A DNA stretch of 64,000 bases from Theobroma cacao. Lineage: Eukaryota > Streptophyta > Magnoliopsida > Malvales > Malvaceae. The DNA lies in NCBI RefSeq assembly GCF_000208745.1, contig NC_030859.1, positions 17,792,128-17,856,127 on the forward strand, in the 5' to 3' direction. Below are positions 51,901-61,685 of the stretch, one piece after another. Under the pieces are notes generated by a model. It made no database searches. It was not told the DNA's origin and saw nothing but the letters and a program-made list of their open reading frames with translations. Numbering within the stretch: the stretch's first letter is position 1; each line of letters starts with the position of its first letter. A program made the translations under genes and the position numbers.

Positions 51901-54477
51901 CCATGGAACAACTGACGTTCCTTCCCTGTTTCTATTCTTTTATTCTCTGATGCTCATTGTTTTTCTTGAACAAAGAAGTAAAGCCAAATATGAAGTCTTA
52001 CATGCCTAATGTTCAGAATTTCTAATCATGAAGAAGACAAAAATGTTCAATTTTTCGTAAATGAAAATTTTGAACCTTTTTCATTCCTTACTTATATTTA
52101 AACCCTATACTAAGCACGTGAGATGCCTTTATCTTAATAGGGCCTCAAGCTGAAGATATTTTGATTTTAGTATATTACTTTGATGTGTTGATGTTGCATG
52201 CCACACAGCATTTTATGTTTGTTTAGCTTACCTCATTCTGTCTAATACTTTGTTTCCTTTCTAATTATTTATGACCGTTAGGTCCTTGACAAAATGCATG
52301 CCAGAGGTAATGGGCCTCGAGTTATGCTAACTAGACAGCCTACAGAAGGGAGAGCTCGAAATGGAGGTTGTTCATTTTTTCAGTTTGATAAATTTCTCTG
52401 TTTTTGATTTTACCTTGAGAAGTATTATGTTCTAATAAGAGTGTGTGTTTTTTCCCAGGGTTACGAGTAGGAGAAATGGAACGTGATTGTCTAATTGCTT
52501 ATGGTGCTAGCATGTTGATTTTCGAGCGCCTGATGATTTCCAGTGATCCTTTTGAAGTTCAGGTATTTGATCATGCTTTTGGTGGTTGCAAATTAACGTA
52601 TCAAATTCTACATGCATGTGCCGTTTCTGATTTGTTTAGAATTTTCAAACATTGGAATATACAACAATGTTTTTTTGTATTGCTCCAGAAATAGCAGCAA
52701 AATTAACAATGCTCTGGTGCTTGTGTATATCATAATTTTTTCCACATGTTACTCCATGTTCTGTTTGAAAAATTCACTCAAGCATTTATATACTTCATCA
52801 TGCTTCCATTGCTTACATCCAGTCGATAAAGCGTATTTGCACAACTGCACTATCATCATATCCAATCCCAGCTATAACAAGTGAAAATTTGGCCTTCTTG
52901 CTTTCTTGAATTACATTTGGTCTGTTACAGCCACAGGTTGCAAAAGTTGCTTGCTTTTGCAGTTGGGAAAACCTGTAGCAGAATTCCTATTGAAGTTGCT
53001 CTTATCAAAACGTTTTAGTTCAGTTTAAAAATAGTTGTTATTTTCTTGTTTCATAACATTAAATCATTCAGTACTTGTGAATGCCATTTATCTGTCATTT
53101 TCTGGTAAATGGACAAGTGCGATGCCTTTCTGACGTTTTGTACTGCTGAGATTGTTGATTTTAATGAGCTTAAATCTTATAATAACCATCTTTGGAACAG
53201 GTTTGCAGAAAATGTGGTTTGTTAGGATACTACAGCCATAAGCTGAAAACTGGGATTTGTTCTTCATGTAAAAATGGCGATAATGTTTCTACTATGAAGC
53301 TACCATACGCATGCAAGCTTTTGATCCAGGTAAACTTCGAAAACATTGTTGTACCAGTGAGGTGTTTGAAATTATTATGTGACTAATAGATATACTACGT
53401 TGTACAAGGACCTGTTTAACTCAAACATCCAATCTACATTAATAGGCTTCAAGGGCATTTGTTTATTGAGCTTCATTGTTCCTATACCACTTGTTGATGC
53501 CTTAAGGGTTTAACATGAGACTTGTTAGTCCCACTCCTAGTCAGCACCATGTAGTCAAAGGCATGCATTTCACTACTTCTGCCTCAGTTGAAGGGGCAGA
53601 CAGCTCATTAATTTGGCCAATTATTCCCGTTTCCTTCTTCAAAGTAGAAGTAACATGGCATCCAACCTAAGTTGTTGCCTACATAATTTTATCTTCTAGA
53701 ACCATCTAATACAACAGGCATTGGAGTCGAGTCCTTAGCCAAAGAGTGGTTGGAACAAGAAATTGTAAATCACTTATGTTCTTAAGCTTTCTGCTCTAAA
53801 TATATAAGAAATGGACTTAACTGTAAAGGCAATTTGCTTATTTGTTTTTATTTTATAGAGCTGAAATATTCATATGATGCTCTTTTCCTGCTGTTGCTTG
53901 GTCAATGAGTTACAGCTGAAAATGGTACAAATGCAAACTGTGGTGTCATAGGAGGTCAATCAGTAGGTTTCCAGTTTCATGTAACATTTAATAAGAAAAC
54001 ATTATCTATTTGTTCCAAACTTTCAGTAATGTTCCATAAATTGTCAGAATTTTGGATAATGAATTAGTGTTTTTTAGTCTAGTGTTTGCTACAGTTAGTC
54101 AAGGTATTTTAACATATTCATTTACTGGTCTCATTTCCACCTTTTACTAGCATGCATTAAGGACTGCAGTCAGTATTGAGTTTCTTTGTTCAGCGCTTTG
54201 TATGCTGGCTAACAAACCTTATGCTTTTAGATTTTAAACTTTTTAGTTTACTTTTCTCATGTGTGAGTTTATCCCAGTTTTCCTATGAATTCAGCCCAAT
54301 GATTATTGAATGCCTTTTCTTTTCTTGTATTCGTGGTTTCTTATGTATTGATCTCAATGATTTCAGTTCCTTGTTTTCCTCATGCTCTCCTAGTAACATT
54401 CCTACCATTTCATGGCATGCTTTCAGGAACTCCAGTCAATGAACATTGTGCCACGTTTGAAACTATCAGAGGCTTGA
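27984..54477 (+). CDS. NRPC2: DNA-directed RNA polymerase III second-largest subunit, 38 coding exons
   Basis: The beta-like subunit of Pol III, which makes tRNA and 5S rRNA in the nucleus. Coding exons: 27984-28030, 28136-28232, 28330-28451, 31753-31845, 32015-32087, 32168-32258, 32350-32402, 33128-33192, 33892-33997, 34125-34235, 35349-35408, 37125-37163, 37374-37424, 37507-37605, 38316-38375, 38478-38570, 39395-39499, 39595-39705, 39845-39961, 41435-41551, 42653-42733, 44282-44386, 44464-44544, 44634-44765, 44859-44903, 45456-45533, 45603-45742, 45868-45958, 48643-48767, 48853-48988, 49098-49228, 50410-50535, 50639-50694, 51557-51627, 52282-52366, 52459-52562, 53201-53329, 54427-54477. They total 3477 nt in frame, 1158 residues, the family length. 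Markers: [13 protein letters not shown] from about 493, GYDIEDAI near 765, [12 protein letters not shown] near 910, VLDKMHARG near 1037, and a C-terminal zinc site at Cys1101, 1104, 1119 and 1122. The sequence follows Pol III rather than Pol II throughout. One intron (after 44903) is GC-AG. Confidence 0.96.
30332..30605 (-). pseudogene. PARP (PADR1-domain) pseudogene fragment, two exons, antisense inside NRPC2
   Basis: On the minus strand, exon A (about 30605 to 30488) reads [20 protein letters not shown] and then [15 protein letters not shown], ending in a GT donor with TG left over. Exon B (30397 to 30332), after a CAG acceptor, supplies the missing base and continues C-LDMLF-stop-GPLE-stop-CP, then, with two bases lost, CSGDLELE before a GT donor. 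LFGPLEKCPxCxGxLE preceded by [12 protein letters not shown] is the pattern of the PADR1 region of plant poly(ADP-ribose) polymerases, perhaps PARP3-like. The splice phase fits exactly across the intron, so this derives from genomic DNA and not from a retroposed mRNA. Two stops and the deletion show that it is dead. No other PARP exons were found nearby. Confidence 0.65.
31287..31361. other. Assembly gap (28 N) flanked by poly-C tracts
   Basis: 26 C residues at 31287-31312, AAAA, 28 N at 31317-31344, then 17 C residues at 31345-31361 and AAAA. Both flanks have the same form, so this is likely one poly-C tract the assembler could not resolve, or a sequencing artefact. It lies in intron 3 and does not affect the coding sequence. 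Confidence 0.9.
36179..36302 (+). repeat. 62-bp tandem duplication in NRPC2 intron 11
   Basis: 36179-36240 and 36241-36302 both begin GCTATCCTGCTCACTTT and run through CTTGAGCTCCACTA to a TTCAGCT end, with a few substitutions. Intronic, no known function. Confidence 0.9.
37321..37341. repeat. AT dinucleotide microsatellite in NRPC2 intron 12
   Basis: A run of TA repeats directly followed by a long T tract that ends in the TTGTAG acceptor of exon 13. Confidence 0.7.
42575..42609. repeat. ATAAT pentanucleotide microsatellite in NRPC2 intron 20
   Basis: At least five successive ATAAT units, about 45 bases before exon 21. Likely polymorphic in length. Confidence 0.8.
46603..46740. repeat. Possible MITE fragment in NRPC2 intron 28
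   Basis: CCTATGTTGCTCGGACTC at its left is a word I know as the conserved end of a common dicot element whose two ends are inverted repeats. A partial counterpart (GGTCCGAGAGAAGGATTTTG) follows at about 46698. Degenerate. Confidence 0.35.
47435..48128 (-). mobile_element. TRIM-like LTR element as a tandem multimer (three LTRs) in NRPC2 intron 28
   Basis: Three related segments of LTR style: 47435-47583, 47733-47851 and 47997-48128. On the minus strand the last two start TGTTAAGTG, and all contain a counterpart of GCAATAGGTGAAGA on the plus strand. The spacers (about 150 bases each) share ATGTGTAGGA, GGCAT, AACACGT and GGCATA-like words. Next to the middle LTR, GCTCTCATACC at about 47721-47731 is a near match, in minus orientation, to the tRNA-iMet primer site TGGTATCAGAGC, placed directly after the LTR as it should be. 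LTRs of 120-150 bases with tiny interiors and no ORF fit TRIM elements, which often form such multimers. Confidence 0.6.
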
Positions 54478-56535
54478 TCTGATGGAAATTTTGCTAATAT
54501 CTTGATTTATGAACCGGAGATAATGGACCCAGCTGGTATGTTACATTGAATTTTTGGGATCATATCCAGCTATCATTGCATATGTGGTATGAAATGTAGC
54601 TACACAGTGATTCAAAAACAGATGGTTGGAATGTTCCAGCCGGTTGGCTGTTGTTTTGGAGGAAGATTGCAGCTGCCCGTTTTTATGCAGGGAATAATTC
54701 TTAATTTTGTAGAACTGGCGTGTCATCCAAAAGATGTGTTTCAAGAGTATTGGCGAGTTCAGGCTGATTAGTTGATGTCCATGTATTACCTGCAGCTGAA
54801 GTAGAAGGGGGGTTATTGTGGATGGTCCGGCTAGCCTACCTGTACCACCTCTTATAATAAAAAAGTAAGGAGTTTTCTCAAAGATGAGCTGTTCAAGCCC
54901 TGGCAGCCGTTGGGTAGTGTATAAGGGGCATGATTTGCATGTATTGATTATGATACAAGTCTTGGTTGTACTCAAAATGTAAAAACGAAGAATAAGTTAC
55001 TAATAAAGGCTTTCAATTTGTGCCTCTCTTTGCCAATCTGTAAAACCATTTTATATGTAATGCTAAGCTTAAAGTTGCCATCTTTTCACTTTGTAAACAT
55101 CCTTAGTGATAGTAGTGCTTTTGTGTGATCATCATCCGTATACAATCAACTCTAGCTTTAAGGGCATTTGATACCCTGCAAGTAGGGAACTTTCCTTGTA
55201 ATTTAATTGGATATAATGTGTTTACAGCATTTGGTTTGTCAAAAAGATATGAGAAAGTATTCTCATTGTAAAGTGATTACAAAGAGTAAAAGGAATATCA
55301 AACCTTTTTCTTATGGATGCAAAGTCACTTTCCCTCTGGAAAGGGAAAGTTACAACTTTTATTTTTCCCAAATTATCCTATCCATAACAACCTTTTCTTC
55401 TATTTTCTTCTTCTTTCTTTTTCTCTTTCTTTTTTTGGCTGTTTGTAGGAACCTTAGCTGTTTACCTACACATTTTGGCCAAAGGTAGAGATCTAAATCT
55501 GATTTGTTGGGTACATTTGAGGGGTCTATCTATGTTTGCCTTGCTTGGTTGCTTGGGTTTTAGGAGTCTTGGAGTGAAAAGAGGGAGAGGAAGCCTTCAC
55601 TCTTCACTTCAGTCTCGTGGCGAGTGAAGGATTAAAGAGAATGGAAATCCTCTACCCTTTATTTGTTCCTCCATTGATGACTCCTTTCTATTTTCTTGCC
55701 ACCTGTCTTATAATTTATTAACATTTCTAATGGTGTTACCTTCAACAGCATTAATTAAGTTTTTAGCTTTTTTAATTTTTCAGGTTTTTTAATTTTTTAG
55801 GTTATCTTTGACAAATATAAGCTAAAGCTATAGCTTATAAGCTATTTAATAATAAAAAAAACTACTGCTTATATCAAACGTTTTTATATAAACCCAATCG
55901 TACCATTAGTAGCAATTTTTTGCATCTAGTACTTAGCTATAAACTCAGGAAAAGAAGCTATTTTTGGTGAGGTGTACAAACTTAAGCCATCTCTTAGACA
56001 AAATTGTTGTTTTCGAGAGAAATGATGAGACTTTTGAGAGAAAAGTGGAGATGGGTATGTTGGTCCCATTCGAGTGTTAGCAAGGAGGTCAATAGTACTA
56101 AAAAATTTTAAGTTTAGCCTTATTGAGTTGTTGAACTTGTAACCAATTAAAAAAAGAATGATGTAAAGCTTATAATAGCTAAAAGGCACCAAGTAAGGAA
56201 TGGTAGAGGGAAGTGGACAATGCAAGAGTATTTACAGTGGTTCGATCACGTTAACCTAAATCCATTCCCTTGATCTGTCAATCAAGGATTTTCAACCTAA
56301 CTTTACTATACTAGTGGAATTTACAGCTTCCACCAAGTTTTTACAAGGTGAGCTTCTAACCTAAACTCTAATCCTTTATAACAAGTTTTAGAGTGCTTTC
56401 TACACTCTAATTTCCCAAAAAAGAGAAGAAAAGAAGTGCAACTATGACACTTTATAAATCTGGACATATTACTATCAAGCACAAACACTTTTTCTAGATT
56501 TAAAATGAAGGACATGTATTTTTTGTGAAGGATAT
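54478..56535. other. NRPC2 3' flank and intergenic DNA up to the retrotransposon
   Basis: 54478 to about 55020 is probably the 3' UTR, with AATAAA at 55002-55007. From about 56225 a stretch with GTGGTTCGATCACG and CTTCCACCAAG resembles parts of plant Copia LTRs and may be an older insertion next to the Tat element. No gene is recognised. Confidence 0.45.
55002..55007 (+). terminator. Candidate poly(A) signal of NRPC2
   Basis: AATAAA about 525 bases after the stop codon, followed by T-rich sequence. Plant signals are loose, so this is only a candidate. Confidence 0.35.
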
Positions 56536-56612
56536 TGTAGACACCTCTAAAACAAAAAATGATAATAAAATATAAAATATAAAATAAAATAAAATATAAA
56601 AAAAAAGAGAGA

Positions 56613-56642
56613 GGGATGGCTGGGCGTATGCCCAGCCATCCC
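56613..56642. repeat. LTR hairpin 1: 13-bp perfect stem, 4-base loop
   Basis: GGGATGGCTGGGC, loop GTAT, GCCCAGCCATCCC. GC-rich in an AT-rich context, so stable in single-stranded form. Confidence 0.9.
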
Positions 56643-56707
56643 TTCCCCCAACCACCATGAGTGATGGGGGGCTCTGGCTACCGACTCCTTGGTGCTAGAA
56701 CCCCATT

Positions 56708-56739
56708 GCTGGGTTGTCCAAATTTTTGGACAACCCAGC
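56708..56739. repeat. LTR hairpin 2: 15-bp perfect stem, 2-base loop
   Basis: GCTGGGTTGTCCAAA and its exact inverse around TT. It lies 65 bases after hairpin 1, and both stems contain GCTGGG. Confidence 0.9.
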
Positions 56740-57315
56740 TTTTAAAGATTTACCTACAAAAAAAGAGATCTGGGGCAACCTACAAAATCAAAAAATCCCT
56801 TGATGGTATAAAAACAACAAAAACTGGCAACATCAGAAAAGAGGGAACAAAAAAAAAAAACAATCGAAAAACAAAGAAAAACCAAGTTCAAACAACCAAA
56901 AAAATCACAAATCAGCCATCAAAAATCTTAAACTACCAGTAGACTACCTTAGCCACAAGAACAAAAGATCAAAAATCAAAACAAACACGAGACAAAAACA
57001 AAAAAAGAGAAAATTAGTCAGATTTGGTGAAAAGGAGATTTGGGTGTGAAAGACAGAGTTGATTTTGGAAAGAGAGAGAGAGAGCTGCAGATCTGGGTTC
57101 ATCGATCTTCGACGGTGGAAGTGACAGCGCCGGTAGAGAGGGGAGGAACACTTGGGCTACCGGTTAAAGGCAAGCCGCCGGCGTAAGGGAGAGGAGAAGG
57201 AGAAAGAGAGGGACGGTTTTAGAGAGAAGTTAGAGAGGGTGCGCCTAGAAAGAGAAAAAGAAGGCAAAAAATGAGAAGAGAAGGGAAAATGAAGGTTTAA
57301 ATACTTAGGTTTAGG

Positions 57316-57337
57316 ACCAAAACGACGTCGTTTTGGT
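57316..57337. promoter_or_regulatory. 22-bp perfect palindrome centred on ACGT in the LTR
   Basis: Each half is ACCAAAACGAC or its inverse, so the centre reads GACGTC. ACGT cores are bound by plant bZIP factors, and GACGTC is the C-box/CRE core. The position inside the LTR, in its less AT-rich part, suits an enhancer or core promoter role; that role is inference. Confidence 0.6.
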
Positions 57338-58920
57338 GGATTAAAAGCTGCCAAGCAAAGACCCAAAATAGTTGCGTTTTGGGCTTAGCCTTGTGGACCT
57401 CAAGAAGCAGGCTGGGTGTAGCAGATTTGGGCTTCTGCGGGTCATTAAACTGGTCTAATCTGAGCCCAGAAAGGTATAACCCTTCTTTTTGGATTGGGCT
57501 TATTTCAATTGATTTTGGGTAAGCTCATTTTGTTAAATAAATTACATTTTTTATTGTTATGATTTAAACCATATTAGGAAAAGTTATTTATATATACGTA
57601 TATATATTATGAATGCTTCTTTTAATGCTAGAAAAATAAAAAAAATAATGATAATAGTAATAAAAAATAATAGTAAAAATGTATAGTTTAGAAGAATATA
57701 TATATATATAATAAGTAAATAAATAGCAAGAAAATTCATAATAGATTTAGTTTTTTTTTTAAATATAGTAATAATAATAAGTAAATGAGAAGAATAAAAA
57801 AGAAAAATGAAATGATTATTTGAGAAACTCCACCTAAGAAAGGTAAAGAGTTGCCTCTTTTAAGTGGGATCTTTTAGTGCGAAGTCCGAGACGAATTTTC
57901 ATCGTAGCGTCGGGATAAATCTGGACTCTAAACTCCAATACCCATTAAGTCAAATAGTCGTTGTTTATAAAAAAAATTATATAATGTTGCATCCAAACTT
58001 AAATTAGTTAATTAGCTTAAAGAAATATTACTAAATAAAACTAATTTAATCGTAAAAAAAATTATTAATTAATTGTTTATTTGATAAGTTATATAATCAA
58101 GTAAAATATTAATCAACAACATTAATTAAAGGATATGGATTTAAATAAAAAACTGAAAAATATAAAAAAAATAATGATAATAATAGTAAAAATAAATAAA
58201 TAATCCAAAAAAATGATGACAAAATAAATATGCAAATAAGGTGATAAAACACATAATTGGATGAATCATGAACCATCTAAGTCAATAAACGTCTACATGT
58301 AGACATCATTATTTTATCCTGTCATAGCATGCCACATTTATCTTGCAAATGGTGCGGGAGTTCCGATGATGGGATTTCCCAGAAGAGCTTGTAGAGACAA
58401 GTTCTTCTAGGAATATCTCTAGGTGAGAAAAATTTCGAGACTTCACCAAAGCGTTGGGATGGTCTTCGAATAATTTTCCAATAAAAGATTACTGACCCTA
58501 TTATTTAAAATAAACAAGTCATGACATCATTTTACGTTTGCGTCATGCGCATACGTAAAACCAAATAAAAGACTCAGGTAGTCAGTTTAATAGAAAATTA
58601 GTTAATAAGCGGGGACTAAATCAAAAGTAGGCTATAATAAGATAACTTAAGATTAAATGGTACCATTCGCAGAACTGGCGTCACGGAGGTGCTAACCCTT
58701 CTCCGTGCGTAACCGCACTCCCGAACTTATCTGTGAAAAACGTGGATCAGCTCTCGTTCTGTAGACGAACCTAAAATTAATTTAGAACTTCGTCGATTAG
58801 AATCGGATTAATAAGTGACCAATCACACCTAGATAAAGAAAGATTGGTGGCGACTCCTAAACAATTTAATTTTCACTCGCGTCTAGCGGTCGGGTTTTCG
58901 GACCCACACGTTACGACAAA

Positions 58921-58938
58921 TGGCGACTCCACTGGGGA
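58921..58938 (+). other. Primer binding site, tRNA-Arg type
   Basis: TGGCGACTCCACTGGGGA starts two bases after the LTR end. This matches the tRNA-Arg type primer site known from Ogre and related Tat elements. The TGG start pairs with the CCA tail of the tRNA. Confidence 0.85.
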
Positions 58939-59661
58939 CATCGAGAGTCAAGCCATTAATTTATCATAAGTTATCTTAAGCCTTAAATAATTTGTTGTTT
59001 TCCCTAGAATCAATTTTGCATATTTTTGTTTAATGCATTCATTTATTTTGCTATCATGCATAAGCCTTACGGGAAATTTAGGATAAGGGGAATGTGAAAT
59101 TATTGGTCCAAGGTCAGTATATTCCTTCTCACACACCACACATCTTGCATCATGCATAAGCCTTCCACCTGGGCTTTATCCTTAATTGGGAGGGAGTTAA
59201 GTGGCTACGCTTTCATGAGGTGATAACCTCCGCATGGGCTAGTGAAGACTCCCACTCAGATCGAACCTAGTCCATTTGAAGCCTGTAATGGATGAGGACT
59301 GGGGTGCCTTACTAGTCCGTGTGGACGACAGTGAGGAGCGATTTGGGAACTTTTAGCTTCATTTTCAACCCAAACTCAGCATGTAAAATACCGAGAGTCG
59401 CCTTTGCTTAGGTAAAGCTTCACCCGTGAGAATATACCTTTTGACTAGGTACACATGAAAGAGTTTTCATAAACCCCTTGTTCTAAATTCTTCTCCGCGA
59501 AGTAATAAAGGTATCATGTTATTAATTATTCATCTTTTGGAATTCTTGTTTACGGTACTGACTTAAGCTTTTTGTCATATGCATATTTGCATCATAATTT
59601 TGCATATAGGAAAAGTATTTGTCACCTGACAACCGTTGACAGAGTAGATCCAATTTCATAC
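58939..59661 (+). other. Untranslated leader between primer site and first ORF
   Basis: About 720 bases without an open frame. This region would carry packaging signals in an active element; none can be named. Confidence 0.6.
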
Positions 59662-61585
59662 ATGGAGTCATCATGGCCATCCTCAAGTTACGATGGAATA
59701 TACGAAGTGACTCAGCACATGGCGAGTGCCCAACAAAGTAAGGGAGATTGCTTGTCAAAAGATCACTTATCATCACTACCTGATAGGGTCCACATTGATT
59801 TTAAACAAAATGACTTCACCGATTTGCTTGACATATGGGATAGATGGAGGGCCACCACTCGAGCAAGTTTCGATAAGAAATATGGCCACATAGCCCGACT
59901 CCTTAAGGTCCAGATTGATGAACAGTTGTTGAAGGCCATTGTACGATTTTGGGATCCGTCGTACAGGTGTTTCATGTTTAATAAAGTGGATATGGTCCCC
60001 ACAATCGAAGAGTACTCGGCTATCCTACAAATCGATCTTGATAATCCGGACAAGATATATTGGAGAGGACAAAAGACTGGATACAGGCGAAAGTTAGCCA
60101 AAATGATGGGTATTACCCCGACAGAAGTCGACCAAAACCTAAGGAAAAAGGGGGACAATGAATGTATCCCATGGCGTTTTCTACGTAGTTATATCATGAA
60201 GATCAAGACACCGAGCAAGGACAGCTTATGATGGCCTTGGGAATTTATGGGCTAGTGATCTTTCCCAAAGTCTTGGGACATATAGAGGTCGGAATTATAG
60301 ATTTCTTCGAGCAAGTCATCAACAAGGCCAACCCTTCACTCTCTATTCCAGCAGAAACTCTCAGATCACTGAATTATTATCGAAGAAAGGGGAAGGACGA
60401 TTTGTGGGATGTGCATAGCTTCTTTCCATCTGGATAGTAAGTCACTTTGAATGCAAGGTCGATAAGTTCAGAAAGCCATTTCATCCATAAACCACCCTTA
60501 TCAGAGAATTTTGTGAGAGTGAATGGCCAGAAAATAGGACTAAGGAGCAATGGATCTCTAGATTTCAGAAACTCATGAGTGTGGAAGTAACGTGGAGAGC
60601 TCCGTGGATGCCGCGTCACCCGATCTTATACAAATGCGAAAATAAACCTTGGGTGCCGTTAATGGGGCCATTGGGAGCAATCAGCTACGCCCCAATCATG
60701 GTGAGAAGACAATTTGGGTCAGAGCAGTTTGTGCCGATGACACACCGACTTAATACTTTGGAGTTTGCTTATGGAGAGTCGGGTTTTCTGAAAAGGATTG
60801 AAGAGATTGCGCAAGCTTGGAAGAAAACCAGCTGAGTTGACCAAGGGAGGTACACCGATGAAGTAACTACCGAATATCAGATATGGCATGACCAACGAGT
60901 TAAAGATGTGGTATATCCGAAGGAAGATGCACTACGTGGCCCAGTTGATCCGGAACCACGAGATGCTTTGCTCGAAAGTGAGTTGGCTCGAAAGAAGTCC
61001 GAAGCTGAAAATGCCAATTGAAAGCAACGGTATGAAGACCTCCAAAAAGAGTGTGAGAAGATGAAGAAAGAAGTAATTGAAGAAAGAAAGTAGGTCCGAA
61101 AAATAGATAGTAATTAGGAAGGGAATTATGAAAGCCTGAATAATAAGTTTTCTGCCACAACCAATGAACTTCAAAGGGAAATACGAGTGAGAGAAAATCG
61201 AGGCAATGAACTTCGAGCGTACAATGATGGACTAAGAAATCAAGTGCGATTCCAACAAGAGTCCATCCAATTACTAAGACAAGAGCATGAAGAGCTCGAA
61301 GGGGTCATGACGACTTATCAACAAGAATATGAACGCCTTAAGCAACAGAGCACCAGAATTCAAGAGTGGGGTGAATCCTACAGACAAGCTTACATAGAGA
61401 AACATGACCAGATGGATTACTTGGTTTGGGAAATGAGGGATGTGGCTTACAAGGTGAGAAACATGGCTTGGAAGAAGGACATATTAAGGAGCCAGGTCTT
61501 TCCAGTTGGAAAACAAGAGCAACAGTTGATTAAGTATTTAGATGAGGTGTATAGCCATTATAATAAAATTGGTGAATATTTTTAG
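59662..61585 (+). pseudogene. Extra ORF upstream of gag (Tat/Ogre ORF1 type), broken
   Basis: Starts MESSWPSSSYDG. The first part (FDKKYGHIARLLKVQ, then LLKAIVRFWDPSYRCFMFNK, then MVPTIEEYSAIL) has the pattern of the DUF7745-type domain found in plant retroelement ORF1 and related plant mobile-domain proteins. The reading shifts frame near 60228 (LMMALGIYGLVIFPK continues) and again after 60437. It resumes with MGPLGAISYAPIMVRRQFGS and meets TGA at 60833 and further stops to about 61115. From about 60960 to 61500 it is a charged coiled coil (QVRFQQESIQLLRQEHEELE and similar). It ends with TAG at 61583-61585. The role of this ORF in the element is not established. Defects: at least two frameshifts and several stops. 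Confidence 0.8.
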
Positions 61586-61685
61586 ATGACTCCTGAGTTG
61601 TAATCAAAGACAATATCTTATGCAATGGATGACTTTGTTGTTGGGTGTCATGTGACGAATACTTTTAGTACATAATCATTCATAC

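Larger units (their letters stand above)
56536..58918 (+). repeat. 5' LTR of the Tat-type element, 2383 bp
   Basis: Begins TGTAGACACC and ends TTACGACA, the expected TG...CA borders, two bases before the primer site. The first kilobase contains two strong hairpins, a 22-bp palindrome and a less AT-rich region (57040-57250). The remainder is AT-rich. No 3' LTR is available in the window for comparison. Confidence 0.8.

Noticed and set aside
54541..54975. 144-residue minus-strand frame after NRPC2
   Set aside because: It lies over the probable NRPC2 3' UTR and has no recognisable motif.
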